Assembly (NCBI GenBank): GCA_020057555.1
Contig: JAGVFR010000017.1
Location: forward strand, 1-44,793
DNA: 44,793 nt
DNA from: a bacterium
GTDB lineage: Bacteria > Patescibacteriota > Patescibacteriia > UBA9934 > GWF2-40-263
Direction of reading: 5' to 3'
Below, piece by piece: positions 20,383-29,690 of the stretch; the first letter of the stretch is position 1, and every line of letters starts with the position of its first letter. The notes below the pieces were generated by a model. That model did not search any database. It had not been told where the DNA came from and saw only the letters and a program-made list of their open reading frames with translations. Both the position numbers and the translations under genes were made by a program.

Positions 20383-21261
20383 ATGAAAAAGATTCTGATT
20401 TCCCTCGCAACAATCCTCCTGCTCGCGTCAAACGCCTTGGCACAGACAACGACTCACGACTACGTGATCGTTGTGCTGGATGGATCTGGTTCCATGAGCG
20501 AACGCATGCAGACAAGTGCCAGAACTTCTATCGTAAAGATGGAAGCGGCAAAGAACGCGCTCAAGAGCGTGCTTCAAAACATTCCGGAAAAAACCCAGGT
20601 CGGAATTCTCGCGTTCACAAACGACCGCATTTGGTGGGTCTGGAAAACTGGAATAGTCAAGTCTCCAGACATCAGCACAGCAATCGATCGCGTCAACGAA
20701 AGCGGTCGCACACCACTTGGATCAGCGATCAAAGCCGGAGCTGATGAACTCATGTTCTATCGCGAACAACAGCTCGGGTACGGACGATTCCAACTCGTCA
20801 TCGTGACAGATGGCGAGGCAACCGACGGCAGTTACATGGACGATGTTACGAAGGAAGTTCGCGCGAGGAGAATACGCATGGACGTAATCGGAGTCGCAAT
20901 GCCTGGCGGTGCAAAACACAGTCTTGCCGCGATCTCTGACTCGTACCAAAGTGCTGACAACGCGCAACAGCTCTCTGACGCAGTAAAGCGCGCGATCAAT
21001 GTGGAGAATACAAAGGGAGTTGCTGGAGTCGATGACTTCCAGATTCTCTCCGGACTTCCAAACGAGATCGCGCAGGCATGGCTTACCGAAGCTTGCAAGC
21101 CAGCGCCCAATTACCCAATCGGTGAATCACCACCTCATCCAAAAGTAGCGCGAACTTCAAACGACATACCAAAGGCAGTGGCACCTCAACAGATGCCAGT
21201 GCAACCAAACCAAAACATCGGCGACACTCCGCCGCCAGGATGCGCAGTTTCCTTTCAGTAG
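20383..21261 (+). CDS. Secreted von Willebrand factor A (VWA) domain protein
   Basis: Signal peptide MKKILISLATILLLASNALAQ; MIDAS VVLDGSGSMSERM; GRTPLGSAI; IVTDGEATDG. SD taggaggaaggc. Confidence 0.9.
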   Translation: MKKILISLATILLLASNALAQTTTHDYVIVVLDGSGSMSERMQTSARTSIVKMEAAKNALKSVLQNIPEKTQVGILAFTNDRIWWVWKTGIVKSPDISTAIDRVNESGRTPLGSAIKAGADELMFYREQQLGYGRFQLVIVTDGEATDGSYMDDVTKEVRARRIRMDVIGVAMPGGAKHSLAAISDSYQSADNAQQLSDAVKRAINVENTKGVAGVDDFQILSGLPNEIAQAWLTEACKPAPNYPIGESPPHPKVARTSNDIPKAVAPQQMPVQPNQNIGDTPPPGCAVSFQ

Positions 21262-21272
21262 CTAATCTTTCT

Positions 21273-21307
21273 GTCGTCTTCTGCCTAAAGCACAAGACGA
21301 CCTTTTT
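21273..21307 (+). terminator. Terminator-like hairpin inside the operon (after VWA gene)
   Basis: gtcgtctt-ctgcctaaagcac-aagacgac then cttttt. Confidence 0.65.
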
Positions 21308-21340
21308 CCCCAGAACAAGTCACAGTGACTTGTCTTGGGG
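21308..21340 (+). other. Second strong hairpin immediately downstream of the terminator
   Basis: ccccagaacaagtcac-a-gtgacttgtcttgggg, ~16-bp stem with one mismatch and one G-T pair. Confidence 0.6.
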
Positions 21341-21386
21341 GCGAAAGCTTTGTCCTTTTCATCACCCTTGCACGAAAGGTTAAATC

Positions 21387-22931
21387 ATGGACCAAGAACG
21401 CAAAGCTGGTCGATGGATCATACTTGGTGTGATCATCCTCGCGTTGATCGCACTTGGCGGTCTTGCATACAAGCACTTCATTTCGCCTGCAGTTCAAAAA
21501 ATGCAGGCAAAAGAAAAGTTGGCCGAACGTTTCAAAGGCGATGCACTTCGCTTTGGCACTGATTGGTTTGCCGGCTATGCAGTTCTGCGATCTCCGTATT
21601 ACCTCGACTTGCTGGCTCAAAAAACAATACACCTTGTAATTGAGGATGAGCCGGATTACAAAAAGCGAATGGAAAAACTCGCTTCTGGTGAACTGCACAT
21701 GGCAGTCTTCACAATCGACACCGAACTAAGCGTTGGGAGTCAATTGGGAAACTTCCCTGGCACGATCGTGCTTGTGATTGACGAAAGCGTTGGTGCTGAT
21801 GGAATAGTCGCCTACAAAACGGCTGTACCAAACGTCCAAGCGCTCAATCGTCCAGACGCAAAGATTGTTCTGTTCAAGGATACGCCAAACGAAACACTCG
21901 CCCGTCACATGATCAGCGGAATGCTTCCGGCTCTGACAGGAGATTCGTGGATCGTTGGTATGGAAAACGAAGAACAGGTTTATAAGGAATTCCTAAGAAC
22001 TCCAAAAACCGCACTTCGCGCTTTCGCGCTATGGGAGCCGTGGCTTTCCAAAACGCTAGAGAATCCAGATGCGATCTTGATCTATGACACAAGCCAAGCA
22101 ACATCAACAGTCGTTGATGTATGGATCGTGAGTAGCGCTTACTACAAAGCTGAACCTGTAAAAGTCAGACAGACGATAGAAACGTACCTACAAGCACTAC
22201 ACCACTACGAATCTCAATCTGGTGGGATGGTGCAACTTGTCATTGACGATGGAAAACAATCTGGTGACAACCTTTCTGAAAAACAGGCTCGCCAAATCGT
22301 CGCAAAAATCCGCTGGAAAAACACGATGGAAAACTACGCCCACTTTGGACTTCTGAACCTATCTGAATCCGGCGGCTTGCAAAGACTCGATTCAATGATT
22401 GCTTCGATCGCGCGCATGCTTGTGAAGACTGGAAAGATTTCTCGTCACCCAATGGCCGGACGTGAACACGAACTCTATGATGACCAAATTCTCTCGGCTC
22501 TCAAGCGTGAGAATTTCCATCCAGGAGATAGTGTTCAACATGATGGAGTGCGAGGTGTGAAAGAACTTCAAGCTCTAACACCGGAACAGTGGAACACGCT
22601 CTTGGTAGTTGGAAACCTTGACGCTCGCTCAATCGATTTTCTTCGATCTCAATCAAGCTTGACTGTTCAAGGCAAGCGCGATGTCGAAGAAGTCGCAGAG
22701 CAACTCAAGGCTTGGCCAAGCTACTATCTCACTGTCGTCGGAAACACGCGCAAGGAAGGAGACCCTGAAGCAAATCGCGTGCTTGCAAAAGCGCGAGCTG
22801 ACACGGTTGTTGAAAAAATGATCCAACTTGGGATCATCAAGAATCGTGTGCGAGGAATTGCTTCAACAGAAAATCAAAACAACCCGCAAGGACAGAGCGT
22901 CACGTTCAAGCTCCTGCGGCAAAGCTATTAG
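21387..22931 (+). CDS. Membrane-anchored NitT/TauT-type solute-binding protein with C-terminal OmpA-like domain
   Basis: N-terminal TM (WIILGVIILALIALGGLAY); SBP-like DALRFGTDWFAGYAVLRSPYYLDLLAQK; C-terminal YYLTVVGNTRKEGDPEANRVLAKARADTVVEKMIQLGIIKNRVRGI. Confidence 0.78.
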   Translation: MDQERKAGRWIILGVIILALIALGGLAYKHFISPAVQKMQAKEKLAERFKGDALRFGTDWFAGYAVLRSPYYLDLLAQKTIHLVIEDEPDYKKRMEKLASGELHMAVFTIDTELSVGSQLGNFPGTIVLVIDESVGADGIVAYKTAVPNVQALNRPDAKIVLFKDTPNETLARHMISGMLPALTGDSWIVGMENEEQVYKEFLRTPKTALRAFALWEPWLSKTLENPDAILIYDTSQATSTVVDVWIVSSAYYKAEPVKVRQTIETYLQALHHYESQSGGMVQLVIDDGKQSGDNLSEKQARQIVAKIRWKNTMENYAHFGLLNLSESGGLQRLDSMIASIARMLVKTGKISRHPMAGREHELYDDQILSALKRENFHPGDSVQHDGVRGVKELQALTPEQWNTLLVVGNLDARSIDFLRSQSSLTVQGKRDVEEVAEQLKAWPSYYLTVVGNTRKEGDPEANRVLAKARADTVVEKMIQLGIIKNRVRGIASTENQNNPQGQSVTFKLLRQSY

Positions 22932-22943
22932 AAGGAGGAAAAA

Positions 22944-23714
22944 GTGCTCGACAAGAAGCAGCGCACACAGCGCATAGCGCTTCGCATGATCGGGCATCCA
23001 TTTGTCGTGATCCCCGGAGTTCTCGGCGCTGGCGCCTTCATACTTTCCCTAATCGGGGTCGGCGGAGGCATTGGAGCCTTTGCCGGAATCATTCTTGCGC
23101 TCATCGCAACCGGTGTCCTAACTTGGAGATTCCTGTTTCGCCTGAAACAAACCTCACAAGAAACACTCGACGACATACAAAAAGAGATCGAGTCAGAACG
23201 TCAGAAACACATATCCAAACTTCGTGGCAAACTATCATCTGACAGAGACAAGCGCGATGAACGATTGCTCGATGAACTGTGCGAAGTAGAACAAGCATTC
23301 AAGGCTGACAAGTCATGGATGGAACAAGCTGGTGCCGGAACTGTCATGCAAGTTCTCAATCGCGTTGGTGAAGTTTTCGAAACTTCACTCAAGCTTCTTG
23401 AACGGTCATTTGATCTACGTCAAACAGCAAACCGTCTTCATGGAGAAGCACGCGATCAATTGCTTAAAACAAGCGATGAAATCCTTGAACAGGTCGGACA
23501 AAGTGTGAACGATCTTGGCAAGATTCTCGCCGGTGTTCAGAAATTGAGTGTTCAACGTCTCACTGGACAAACAATGTATCAGTCGGACTTGCAACAGGGT
23601 GTGAAGGAACTCAAACTGATACTCGACGCCGCTCAACAAGCAGAGGATCGGTGCCAAAAGCTCTTTAGCGGTTCTGGTGATAAGGACAGGTTCGCGGAGT
23701 ATCTGAAGGAATAA
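22944..23714 (+). CDS. Two-TM coiled-coil membrane protein (XpaC/TelA-neighbour-like; family uncertain)
   Basis: GTG start with SD gaaggaggaaaaa; two TM helices (VVIPGVLGAGAFILSLIGVGGGIGAFAGIILALIATGVLTW) then a charged helical domain. Confidence 0.65.
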   Translation: MLDKKQRTQRIALRMIGHPFVVIPGVLGAGAFILSLIGVGGGIGAFAGIILALIATGVLTWRFLFRLKQTSQETLDDIQKEIESERQKHISKLRGKLSSDRDKRDERLLDELCEVEQAFKADKSWMEQAGAGTVMQVLNRVGEVFETSLKLLERSFDLRQTANRLHGEARDQLLKTSDEILEQVGQSVNDLGKILAGVQKLSVQRLTGQTMYQSDLQQGVKELKLILDAAQQAEDRCQKLFSGSGDKDRFAEYLKE

Positions 23715-23778
23715 AGCTAAGGTCTGGGCTTTTGAAAGAAACAGGCTACAACAACTGAATGAAAGGAAGGTACTAGTC

Positions 23779-24615
23779 ATGTTCAGAGCACTCGGTCGTT
23801 ACTTCATGGCATTTCTCTACCTCGCCACAGGACGGATCGATCGCGCGCGCAAGGTTCTCGAGTCAGACCCGCACGTCGTGGCCGCAACCTACGACGAGGT
23901 GATTCGCGAAAAGCGTGGCAGAATCCAGCACTACATGGAAGCCGTGAGCACGCTCATGGCACAGCAGGAAAAAAAGAAGACTGAAGTCAAGCGACTTTCT
24001 GAAGAGGCAGGAAGACTCGACAAGATCAAGGCTGGAGCACTCGCCGCCGCGAAAAGGCGCGCGGCTGAACTACAAGCTTCTGGTAAGTCTGCCGAAGACA
24101 TCAAGCACGACGAGCAGTATCTCAAGCATCAAGGCGCATACCGCGACACAAGCACAACTCTTGAGGAGAAGAAGCAGAGAATCGCGGCGCTTGAAGGAGA
24201 CATCAAGACCTACGAGGGCCAGATCAGCACACACACGCTTCAGCTCCAGGGTCTGAATCGAGAGCTGGAAAATCTGCGAGGCGAAGCGGCCGACTCGGTC
24301 GCTCGCATCATCAGTGCGAACGAACAGAAACAGCTCTCTGACATGCTCTCGGGCTTGAGCACTGACAGAGGTTCCGAACGACTCGCTGGAGTACGGGATT
24401 CGGTCGCGGAAGCCGAGGCAGGAGCCAAGATCTCGAGCAAGCTCGCTGGCACAGACGCCAAAGTTGCAGAGGCAGAGTATCTGTCTTACGCTGAATCTTC
24501 TGCCGCAGACGACGAGTTCGCATCGCTTGTCGGACTCTCTGCCGCAAAGGAAGACGCGGCAAAGGGTGAGAAGGCGACTGCGGACGCCAAGGTCGCGGAA
24601 AGCCTGGATACCTAG
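23779..24615 (+). CDS. PspA/IM30-like coiled-coil protein
   Basis: Long coiled coil (EVIREKRGRIQHYMEAVSTLMAQQEKKKTEVKRLSEEAGRLDKIKAGALAAAKRRAAEL...) with A/E-rich C-terminus. SD gaaaggaagg. Confidence 0.7.
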   Translation: MFRALGRYFMAFLYLATGRIDRARKVLESDPHVVAATYDEVIREKRGRIQHYMEAVSTLMAQQEKKKTEVKRLSEEAGRLDKIKAGALAAAKRRAAELQASGKSAEDIKHDEQYLKHQGAYRDTSTTLEEKKQRIAALEGDIKTYEGQISTHTLQLQGLNRELENLRGEAADSVARIISANEQKQLSDMLSGLSTDRGSERLAGVRDSVAEAEAGAKISSKLAGTDAKVAEAEYLSYAESSAADDEFASLVGLSAAKEDAAKGEKATADAKVAESLDT

Positions 24616-24636
24616 TAGACTCACACGAGCCACACT

Positions 24637-24665
24637 GCGTGAGGAAACTCATCTCACGCTTTTTT
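24637..24665 (+). terminator. Terminator-like hairpin inside the operon (after PspA-like gene)
   Basis: gcgtgag-gaaactcat-ctcacgc-tttttt. Confidence 0.75.
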
Positions 24666-24722
24666 ACACACCGACCGGGAAATACCCGGAAGGAGTGACT
24701 AACAGAAACGGAGGTAGGTTCG

Positions 24723-25898
24723 ATGCGTACTTTCTCAAGGACTTTGCTGGGCATTCTCATGTTCAGCCTCATCGCCCTGTCATTGGGTGGATGCACCAAG
24801 CAGGAGGAAACTGCAAGCACTGTCACCACAACCCAGCCGAGTACGACAACGCCACAGACCGATCTCAAGGCAACGACCGCGACGCCGGAACCGAAGAGCC
24901 CACCGCCCGTCATCACGTTCCTATGGAGCTTTTACACAAGCTGGTCTTTGCTCGCGGCCGCATGCGACTTCGGACTCATCAACGAAAACAAAGGCGAGAT
25001 GGGTTCGCTCGAAAAGGAACACAACGTTGACATCGTGCTCATCAGGCAGGAATACGTTCAGAGCATGACAAGTTACCAGAGCGGAGTCGCAGACGGAGTA
25101 GTCGTCACAAATACTGACGCTCTCTCTCTCGCGTACAGTCGCAAGAAGCTGGTCGGTGATGCAACAGTCGCGGTCTTCCCCACTTCGTGGTCAGACGGCG
25201 CTGACAAGATCTTGGTCGAAAACACGATCAAGGCATGGGCAGACCTGATGGGTGTGACGGTCAAGGGTGCGGAATTCTCCGTATCACATTATCTGTGCTG
25301 GCGTTGCTGTCAGATCAACAACTGCGACTACACCAAGTTCAAGTTCGAGAACTTGGACCCGGTCAAGGGTGCGCCGCTATTCGCAAATGACGAGGAAGGT
25401 TTCCTCGCGTTCGTTGGATGGTCTCCGGAAACGTTCGTCGTTCTCGATCGCCGCCAAGACGTGATCGACATATGCAACTCGAGTATGCTCGAGAAGTACG
25501 AAATCGTTGACTTGGCAGTGATGGGCCAGGACGCGATCGACAAGCCAGGTGGAAAGGACGCGATCTGGGTCCTTTCCGAGGCAATGAATCTGATGGCGGT
25601 CTACATCGTGGATCCGACAAAGACACAACAGGCACACGCGGCAATGTCGAGAAGGTTCAACAACCTGTCATTCGTAGGCATCGATCGTGCACTCGTTCTA
25701 ACCAAGCTCTTGCCTCCGAGGACAGACTGGGCTGTTCTCTCGTCAAACGAAGTTCGCAAGAACATGAAGTACGTTGACGAATTCTCGATCGTGCACAACC
25801 TGACAGAGGGAACTCATGTCCCGTACGGCTGGGGCACGAAAGCGGAAGCGCCAACAGCAGTACTCCGCTTCGACACTTCGTTCCTGTTCGACAAGTAG
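24723..25898 (+). CDS. Lipoprotein NitT/TauT-type solute-binding protein
   Basis: Lipobox LIALSLGGCTKQ; TFLWSFYTSWSLLAAACDFGLI; DGVVVTNTDALSLAY; FLAFVGWSPETF. SD cggaggtagg. Confidence 0.8.
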   Translation: MRTFSRTLLGILMFSLIALSLGGCTKQEETASTVTTTQPSTTTPQTDLKATTATPEPKSPPPVITFLWSFYTSWSLLAAACDFGLINENKGEMGSLEKEHNVDIVLIRQEYVQSMTSYQSGVADGVVVTNTDALSLAYSRKKLVGDATVAVFPTSWSDGADKILVENTIKAWADLMGVTVKGAEFSVSHYLCWRCCQINNCDYTKFKFENLDPVKGAPLFANDEEGFLAFVGWSPETFVVLDRRQDVIDICNSSMLEKYEIVDLAVMGQDAIDKPGGKDAIWVLSEAMNLMAVYIVDPTKTQQAHAAMSRRFNNLSFVGIDRALVLTKLLPPRTDWAVLSSNEVRKNMKYVDEFSIVHNLTEGTHVPYGWGTKAEAPTAVLRFDTSFLFDK

Positions 25899-25913
25899 AA
25901 ATGCTGGAACGCT

Positions 25914-25939
25914 GGCCGAGGTTTTTCCTTGGCCCTTTT
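25914..25939 (+). terminator. Terminator-like hairpin inside the operon (after third SBP gene)
   Basis: ggccgagg-ttttt-ccttggcc-ctttt. Confidence 0.65.
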
Positions 25940-25998
25940 CTTGGGCAGAGCACATCACAAGGATATTGCTCTATCCAAGAGAAGAAAACGGAGGAATC

Positions 25999-26823
25999 AT
26001 GCGCACGCTCATTAAAACCTTCAAACCTCTCTTCATCATTCGAGGAACTGTAAGTCAACGATGGCAAATCGCGATCTTCTTTCTCGCAATTCTATCAATC
26101 ATTGTTGGTTACAGCCTGATGGCATACGCCAAGGACAACAAGCTTTTGCCAACATGGGACATGCTCTTTGTTGGTCTTAAGCGCATTATCACTGATCCTG
26201 AAACAGGAGACCACTATCTTTGGGAAGACACGATCAATTCCTTCAGTCGGATTATTCCAGCAGTTGGAATCGCAAGCGTGATCGGAATCGTGATTGGAAT
26301 GTACATGGGTGTCTATGTTGCGGCAGAGGCATTCTTCTCCAGAATACTCACGTTCATCAGCAACATTGCGCCAACCGCAATCATAGTTCTGTTCATAGTC
26401 TACTTCGGCTACCAATTCAAAATGTACGTGGCCGTTATCGTCTTCGGAATCTTCCCAGTGATCGCCAAAACAGTTTTCGAAGCTGTTAAGGAAATCGGCG
26501 ACGAAGAAATCTTCAGCTTGAAATCACTAAACGCATCAAGCTCGGAGATTGTGTGGACAGTACTCTTCCCTCAAGTACTTCCACAGATCATAAGCGCAAT
26601 CCAACAAGCCTTCGCTCCAGCAATCATCTATGTCATTTCCGCTGAATGGGTTTCTGGATCAAGTGGTTTTGGATATCGCCTCTTCATGTTCTCGCGTTCA
26701 AGCTTGTTGGAACTGACGTTTCCATACTTGCTCTATCTTGGAACTGTTGGTGTTGTAACACTCGCGGTGTTCAACTTGGCAACACGCATCTTGTGCCCAT
26801 GGTACAGAAAGGAGACAAAGTGA
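25999..26823 (+). CDS. NitT/TauT-type ABC transporter permease (SsuC/TauC-like)
   Basis: SFSRIIPAVGIASVIGIVIGMYMGVY; EEIFSLKSLNASSSEIVWTVLFPQVLPQIISAIQQAFAPAIIYVISAEW. SD cggaggaatc. Confidence 0.88.
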   Translation: MRTLIKTFKPLFIIRGTVSQRWQIAIFFLAILSIIVGYSLMAYAKDNKLLPTWDMLFVGLKRIITDPETGDHYLWEDTINSFSRIIPAVGIASVIGIVIGMYMGVYVAAEAFFSRILTFISNIAPTAIIVLFIVYFGYQFKMYVAVIVFGIFPVIAKTVFEAVKEIGDEEIFSLKSLNASSSEIVWTVLFPQVLPQIISAIQQAFAPAIIYVISAEWVSGSSGFGYRLFMFSRSSLLELTFPYLLYLGTVGVVTLAVFNLATRILCPWYRKETK

Positions 26824-27803
26824 TGAACCCGATCGAATGTGTTGATATCACACTCCACTGCGACAATGTTCACAAAGCATTTGAAGAACAACGAGTGCTC
26901 GGTGACATCACTCTCAAGATCGCTCGCGGACAGTTTGTCTCGATCATTGGCGGATCAGGTTGTGGCAAGTCAACTTTGCTCAATATGATTCACGGAACAT
27001 TCAAGCCAACGCAAGGACGTATTCTGATAAACAAGGATGGAGTCGAAACAGAAATCGACGGACATAGTCGTGAACGCGGAATGGTTTTCCAACACTATTC
27101 CATTCCACCACATCTAACTGCGATAAAAAACGTTGCGCTTGGCCCAATGCTAAGTGAAACGTCTATTCCAGGAAGAATGTTGGGACGAGTAACAAGATCA
27201 TGGCCGCGTTTGAGTCGAGAGCATCTGCAAAAAGCAGAAGAGTGGCTTGTTCGATTTGGACTCAAGGATGCATTGCATAAGTATCCTCACAAGCTCTCTG
27301 GCGGAATGAAGCAACGCGTTGCAATCGCACGCGAGCTTATTATGGAGCCTGAAATCCTGCTTCTTGATGAGCCATTCGGCGCGCTCGACGAAGAGAAAAG
27401 AACTGATGCGCAAGAGATTCTTCTTTCGCTCTACGAAGAAAACATGCAAGCGATTACGAGAGGAGAAAAGCCTCCGTACACAATCATCTTTGTCACACAT
27501 TCTCTGCAAGAAGCTGTACTTGTCGGTGACAGAGTCATAGGCATAAGCCGCAACTGGGACTGGCAAAGTGAAGGATTCGATAGGCACCCAGGCGCAAGTG
27601 TTGTTTATGACAAAGTAGCTCCAATATACTCGAAGGATACCCCAATCGATTCTCATCAGATTGAACTTCAAGCAAAAGAACTGCGAGGAGTTGTGCTCAA
27701 GGGAAGCAACATCTCCCGTCAAACCTACTGCACGTTCTGGGATGAAGTTCACAATGGAAGAGGTCGTGGTGTAATGAGTGGGCATGGAGAAAGAGATGAG
27801 TAA
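26823..27803 (+). CDS. NitT/TauT-type ABC transporter ATP-binding protein (SsuB/TauB-like)
   Basis: Walker A GGSGCGKST, signature LSGGMKQRVAIAREL, Walker B ILLLDEPFGALDEE. TGATG overlap with permease. Confidence 0.93.
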   Translation: MNPIECVDITLHCDNVHKAFEEQRVLGDITLKIARGQFVSIIGGSGCGKSTLLNMIHGTFKPTQGRILINKDGVETEIDGHSRERGMVFQHYSIPPHLTAIKNVALGPMLSETSIPGRMLGRVTRSWPRLSREHLQKAEEWLVRFGLKDALHKYPHKLSGGMKQRVAIARELIMEPEILLLDEPFGALDEEKRTDAQEILLSLYEENMQAITRGEKPPYTIIFVTHSLQEAVLVGDRVIGISRNWDWQSEGFDRHPGASVVYDKVAPIYSKDTPIDSHQIELQAKELRGVVLKGSNISRQTYCTFWDEVHNGRGRGVMSGHGERDE

Positions 27804-29649
27804 ACAGTTCGACCTCGCGTTCGACCACACGTTTCGCAAAAAGGCCGGACGCATTCTTGAATCAGGTCAGTCTCGCTCAATTATCCTGTCGGGTAATGTT
27901 CAAGACTTGTTCTATCTCACTCCAGAATTCGCTGGTGACAAATCACCAAACGGAAAATACGTTCCGCTTACTTCATATCTAAGCGCGCGTTGGGGACGAG
28001 TCAAAGACACAATCCTCATCGTGTACGAGTTGAACGGTCCAATCCGTTTCATGAATAACGATGAACGCGAACTTCTGAAAAACGCATGGCCGAGAACAGA
28101 AACTCTCAACGAAGAACCGGAATGGAATCTGCGCACGCTTGTGAACCACGCGAAAGATCAAATCGCTGGTGCACGAAAGAAGACAGATCCATTCGACGAC
28201 TACATGCAACGAGCAATCGGGCGACCAGCAGTTGCCCTTCAGCTCCTTCGCAAGTTCTGCCAACTCTCTCGAGAGGCAGAACCCGGAAGTCCGCTCTTTG
28301 GAAAACAGCTCCTCATTCTTGTTGAGTGGGCTGACATGATTCTTCCAGAAGGCGAAATCTCTCGCTTGAGCGAAGTGGATCGCGAACGAATCATGGTTTG
28401 CCAAGATTGGTTCTCGGATCCAGACTTTCTTGAAGGAGAAGATTCGGTTGTGCTCATCTCTGAATCAAGGAGCATGATCAACAATCGAGTTTCGCAAATG
28501 CCACAAATTCTCGAGGTTGCAATTCCATCTCCGGATGATGCAACAAGAGATCACTTCATCTCGTGGTTCGAAAACGGACAAAAAAAGAAACTCAAGCTCT
28601 GGGGGACACAACAGAATCTTGTCTCATTCAGCGCTGGACTAAGCCTTCATGCTATGCGCCAGATGCTGATCGGTTCAATCCATGATGAAAACGGACTCAT
28701 TCCTGCAGACGTGATCCGTGCAGTTGAAACCTACATCAAGAGCCAACTCGGCGAAGATGCTGTTGAATTCAAAGTTCCAATCCACTCAATGAACGACGTA
28801 ATCGGTTATACATCGCTCAAGCGATTCATCGAAACAGAAGTCGTGCCGAGATTTATCTCAACAGGAGATGACGCACTATCAGGAGCGATTGTCGCTGGCC
28901 CAATCGGCTCTGGCAAGACGTTCATCTGGGAAGCTGTCGCCTCGATACTGGGAATTCCAGTTCTAGTTCTAAAAAACCTGCGAAGCCAGTGGTATGGCCA
29001 AACAGACGTCATTCTTGAACGACTCATCCGCATTCTCATGTCACTTTCAAAGGTCATGATTTTCGTGGATGAAGCTGACACTGTATTCGGCGGTGTTGGC
29101 AAAGACGTTCACGAAACCGAACGGCGTCTCACAGGCAAGATTCAAGGGTGCATGTCAGACACAAGGCTCAAGGGAAAGGTGATCTGGCTTCTCATCACAG
29201 CACGCGTTTATCTGCTCTCGCCAGACATGAGACGAGAAGGCAGAGGCGGAAGTCTCATTGTTCCGATTCTGGATCCTGAAGGTGATGACCGTGATTCATT
29301 CATCACTTGGATGCTAAAGCGTGTCATGTCTGAAGTTCCAGCGAATAACTCAGAAGACTTTCAAAGAATACGCGCAGCAACAATGGGATATTCATCCGGA
29401 GCGTTTTCCTCGCTTCGTAGTGAACTCGTCGCTCTTGCAAAGGGCAGCCAACTCACGATAGAGCAAGTGCTCGCGCGAGTGCACGATCAACTACAACCGG
29501 ACATTGGTCTGACTCGAAAGTATCAGACGCTTCAAGCTATGTTGAATACCACTCGCCGTTGCCTTCTACATGACCCGAAAGTCACAGAGGAACAACGCAA
29601 AGCGTGGTACGACGAAATCCGAGCACTTGAAGCGCAAGGAATCCACTAA
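27796..29649 (+). CDS. AAA+ ATPase with large N-terminal domain
   Basis: GPIGSGKTFIWEA (Walker A), KVMIFVDEADTVFGG (Walker B); N-terminal QSRSIILSGNVQDLFYLTPE and LLILVEWADMILPEG. Overlaps ATPase gene by 8 nt. Confidence 0.88.
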   Translation: MSKQFDLAFDHTFRKKAGRILESGQSRSIILSGNVQDLFYLTPEFAGDKSPNGKYVPLTSYLSARWGRVKDTILIVYELNGPIRFMNNDERELLKNAWPRTETLNEEPEWNLRTLVNHAKDQIAGARKKTDPFDDYMQRAIGRPAVALQLLRKFCQLSREAEPGSPLFGKQLLILVEWADMILPEGEISRLSEVDRERIMVCQDWFSDPDFLEGEDSVVLISESRSMINNRVSQMPQILEVAIPSPDDATRDHFISWFENGQKKKLKLWGTQQNLVSFSAGLSLHAMRQMLIGSIHDENGLIPADVIRAVETYIKSQLGEDAVEFKVPIHSMNDVIGYTSLKRFIETEVVPRFISTGDDALSGAIVAGPIGSGKTFIWEAVASILGIPVLVLKNLRSQWYGQTDVILERLIRILMSLSKVMIFVDEADTVFGGVGKDVHETERRLTGKIQGCMSDTRLKGKVIWLLITARVYLLSPDMRREGRGGSLIVPILDPEGDDRDSFITWMLKRVMSEVPANNSEDFQRIRAATMGYSSGAFSSLRSELVALAKGSQLTIEQVLARVHDQLQPDIGLTRKYQTLQAMLNTTRRCLLHDPKVTEEQRKAWYDEIRALEAQGIH

Positions 29650-29655
29650 CTCAAA

Positions 29656-29683
29656 ACCGAGCATCTCTGCTCGGTATTTTTTT
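29656..29683 (+). terminator. Intrinsic terminator at operon end
   Basis: accgagca-tctc-tgctcggt-attttttt. Confidence 0.85.
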
Positions 29684-29690
29684 ACCCATG

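Noticed and set aside
24070-24916. Long overlapping ORFs antisense to the PspA-like and SBP genes (187, 201 aa) and the 188-aa plus ORF at 24464
   Set aside because: Shadow ORFs of GC-richer coding DNA; the PspA-like and SBP frames have SDs and recognisable folds.
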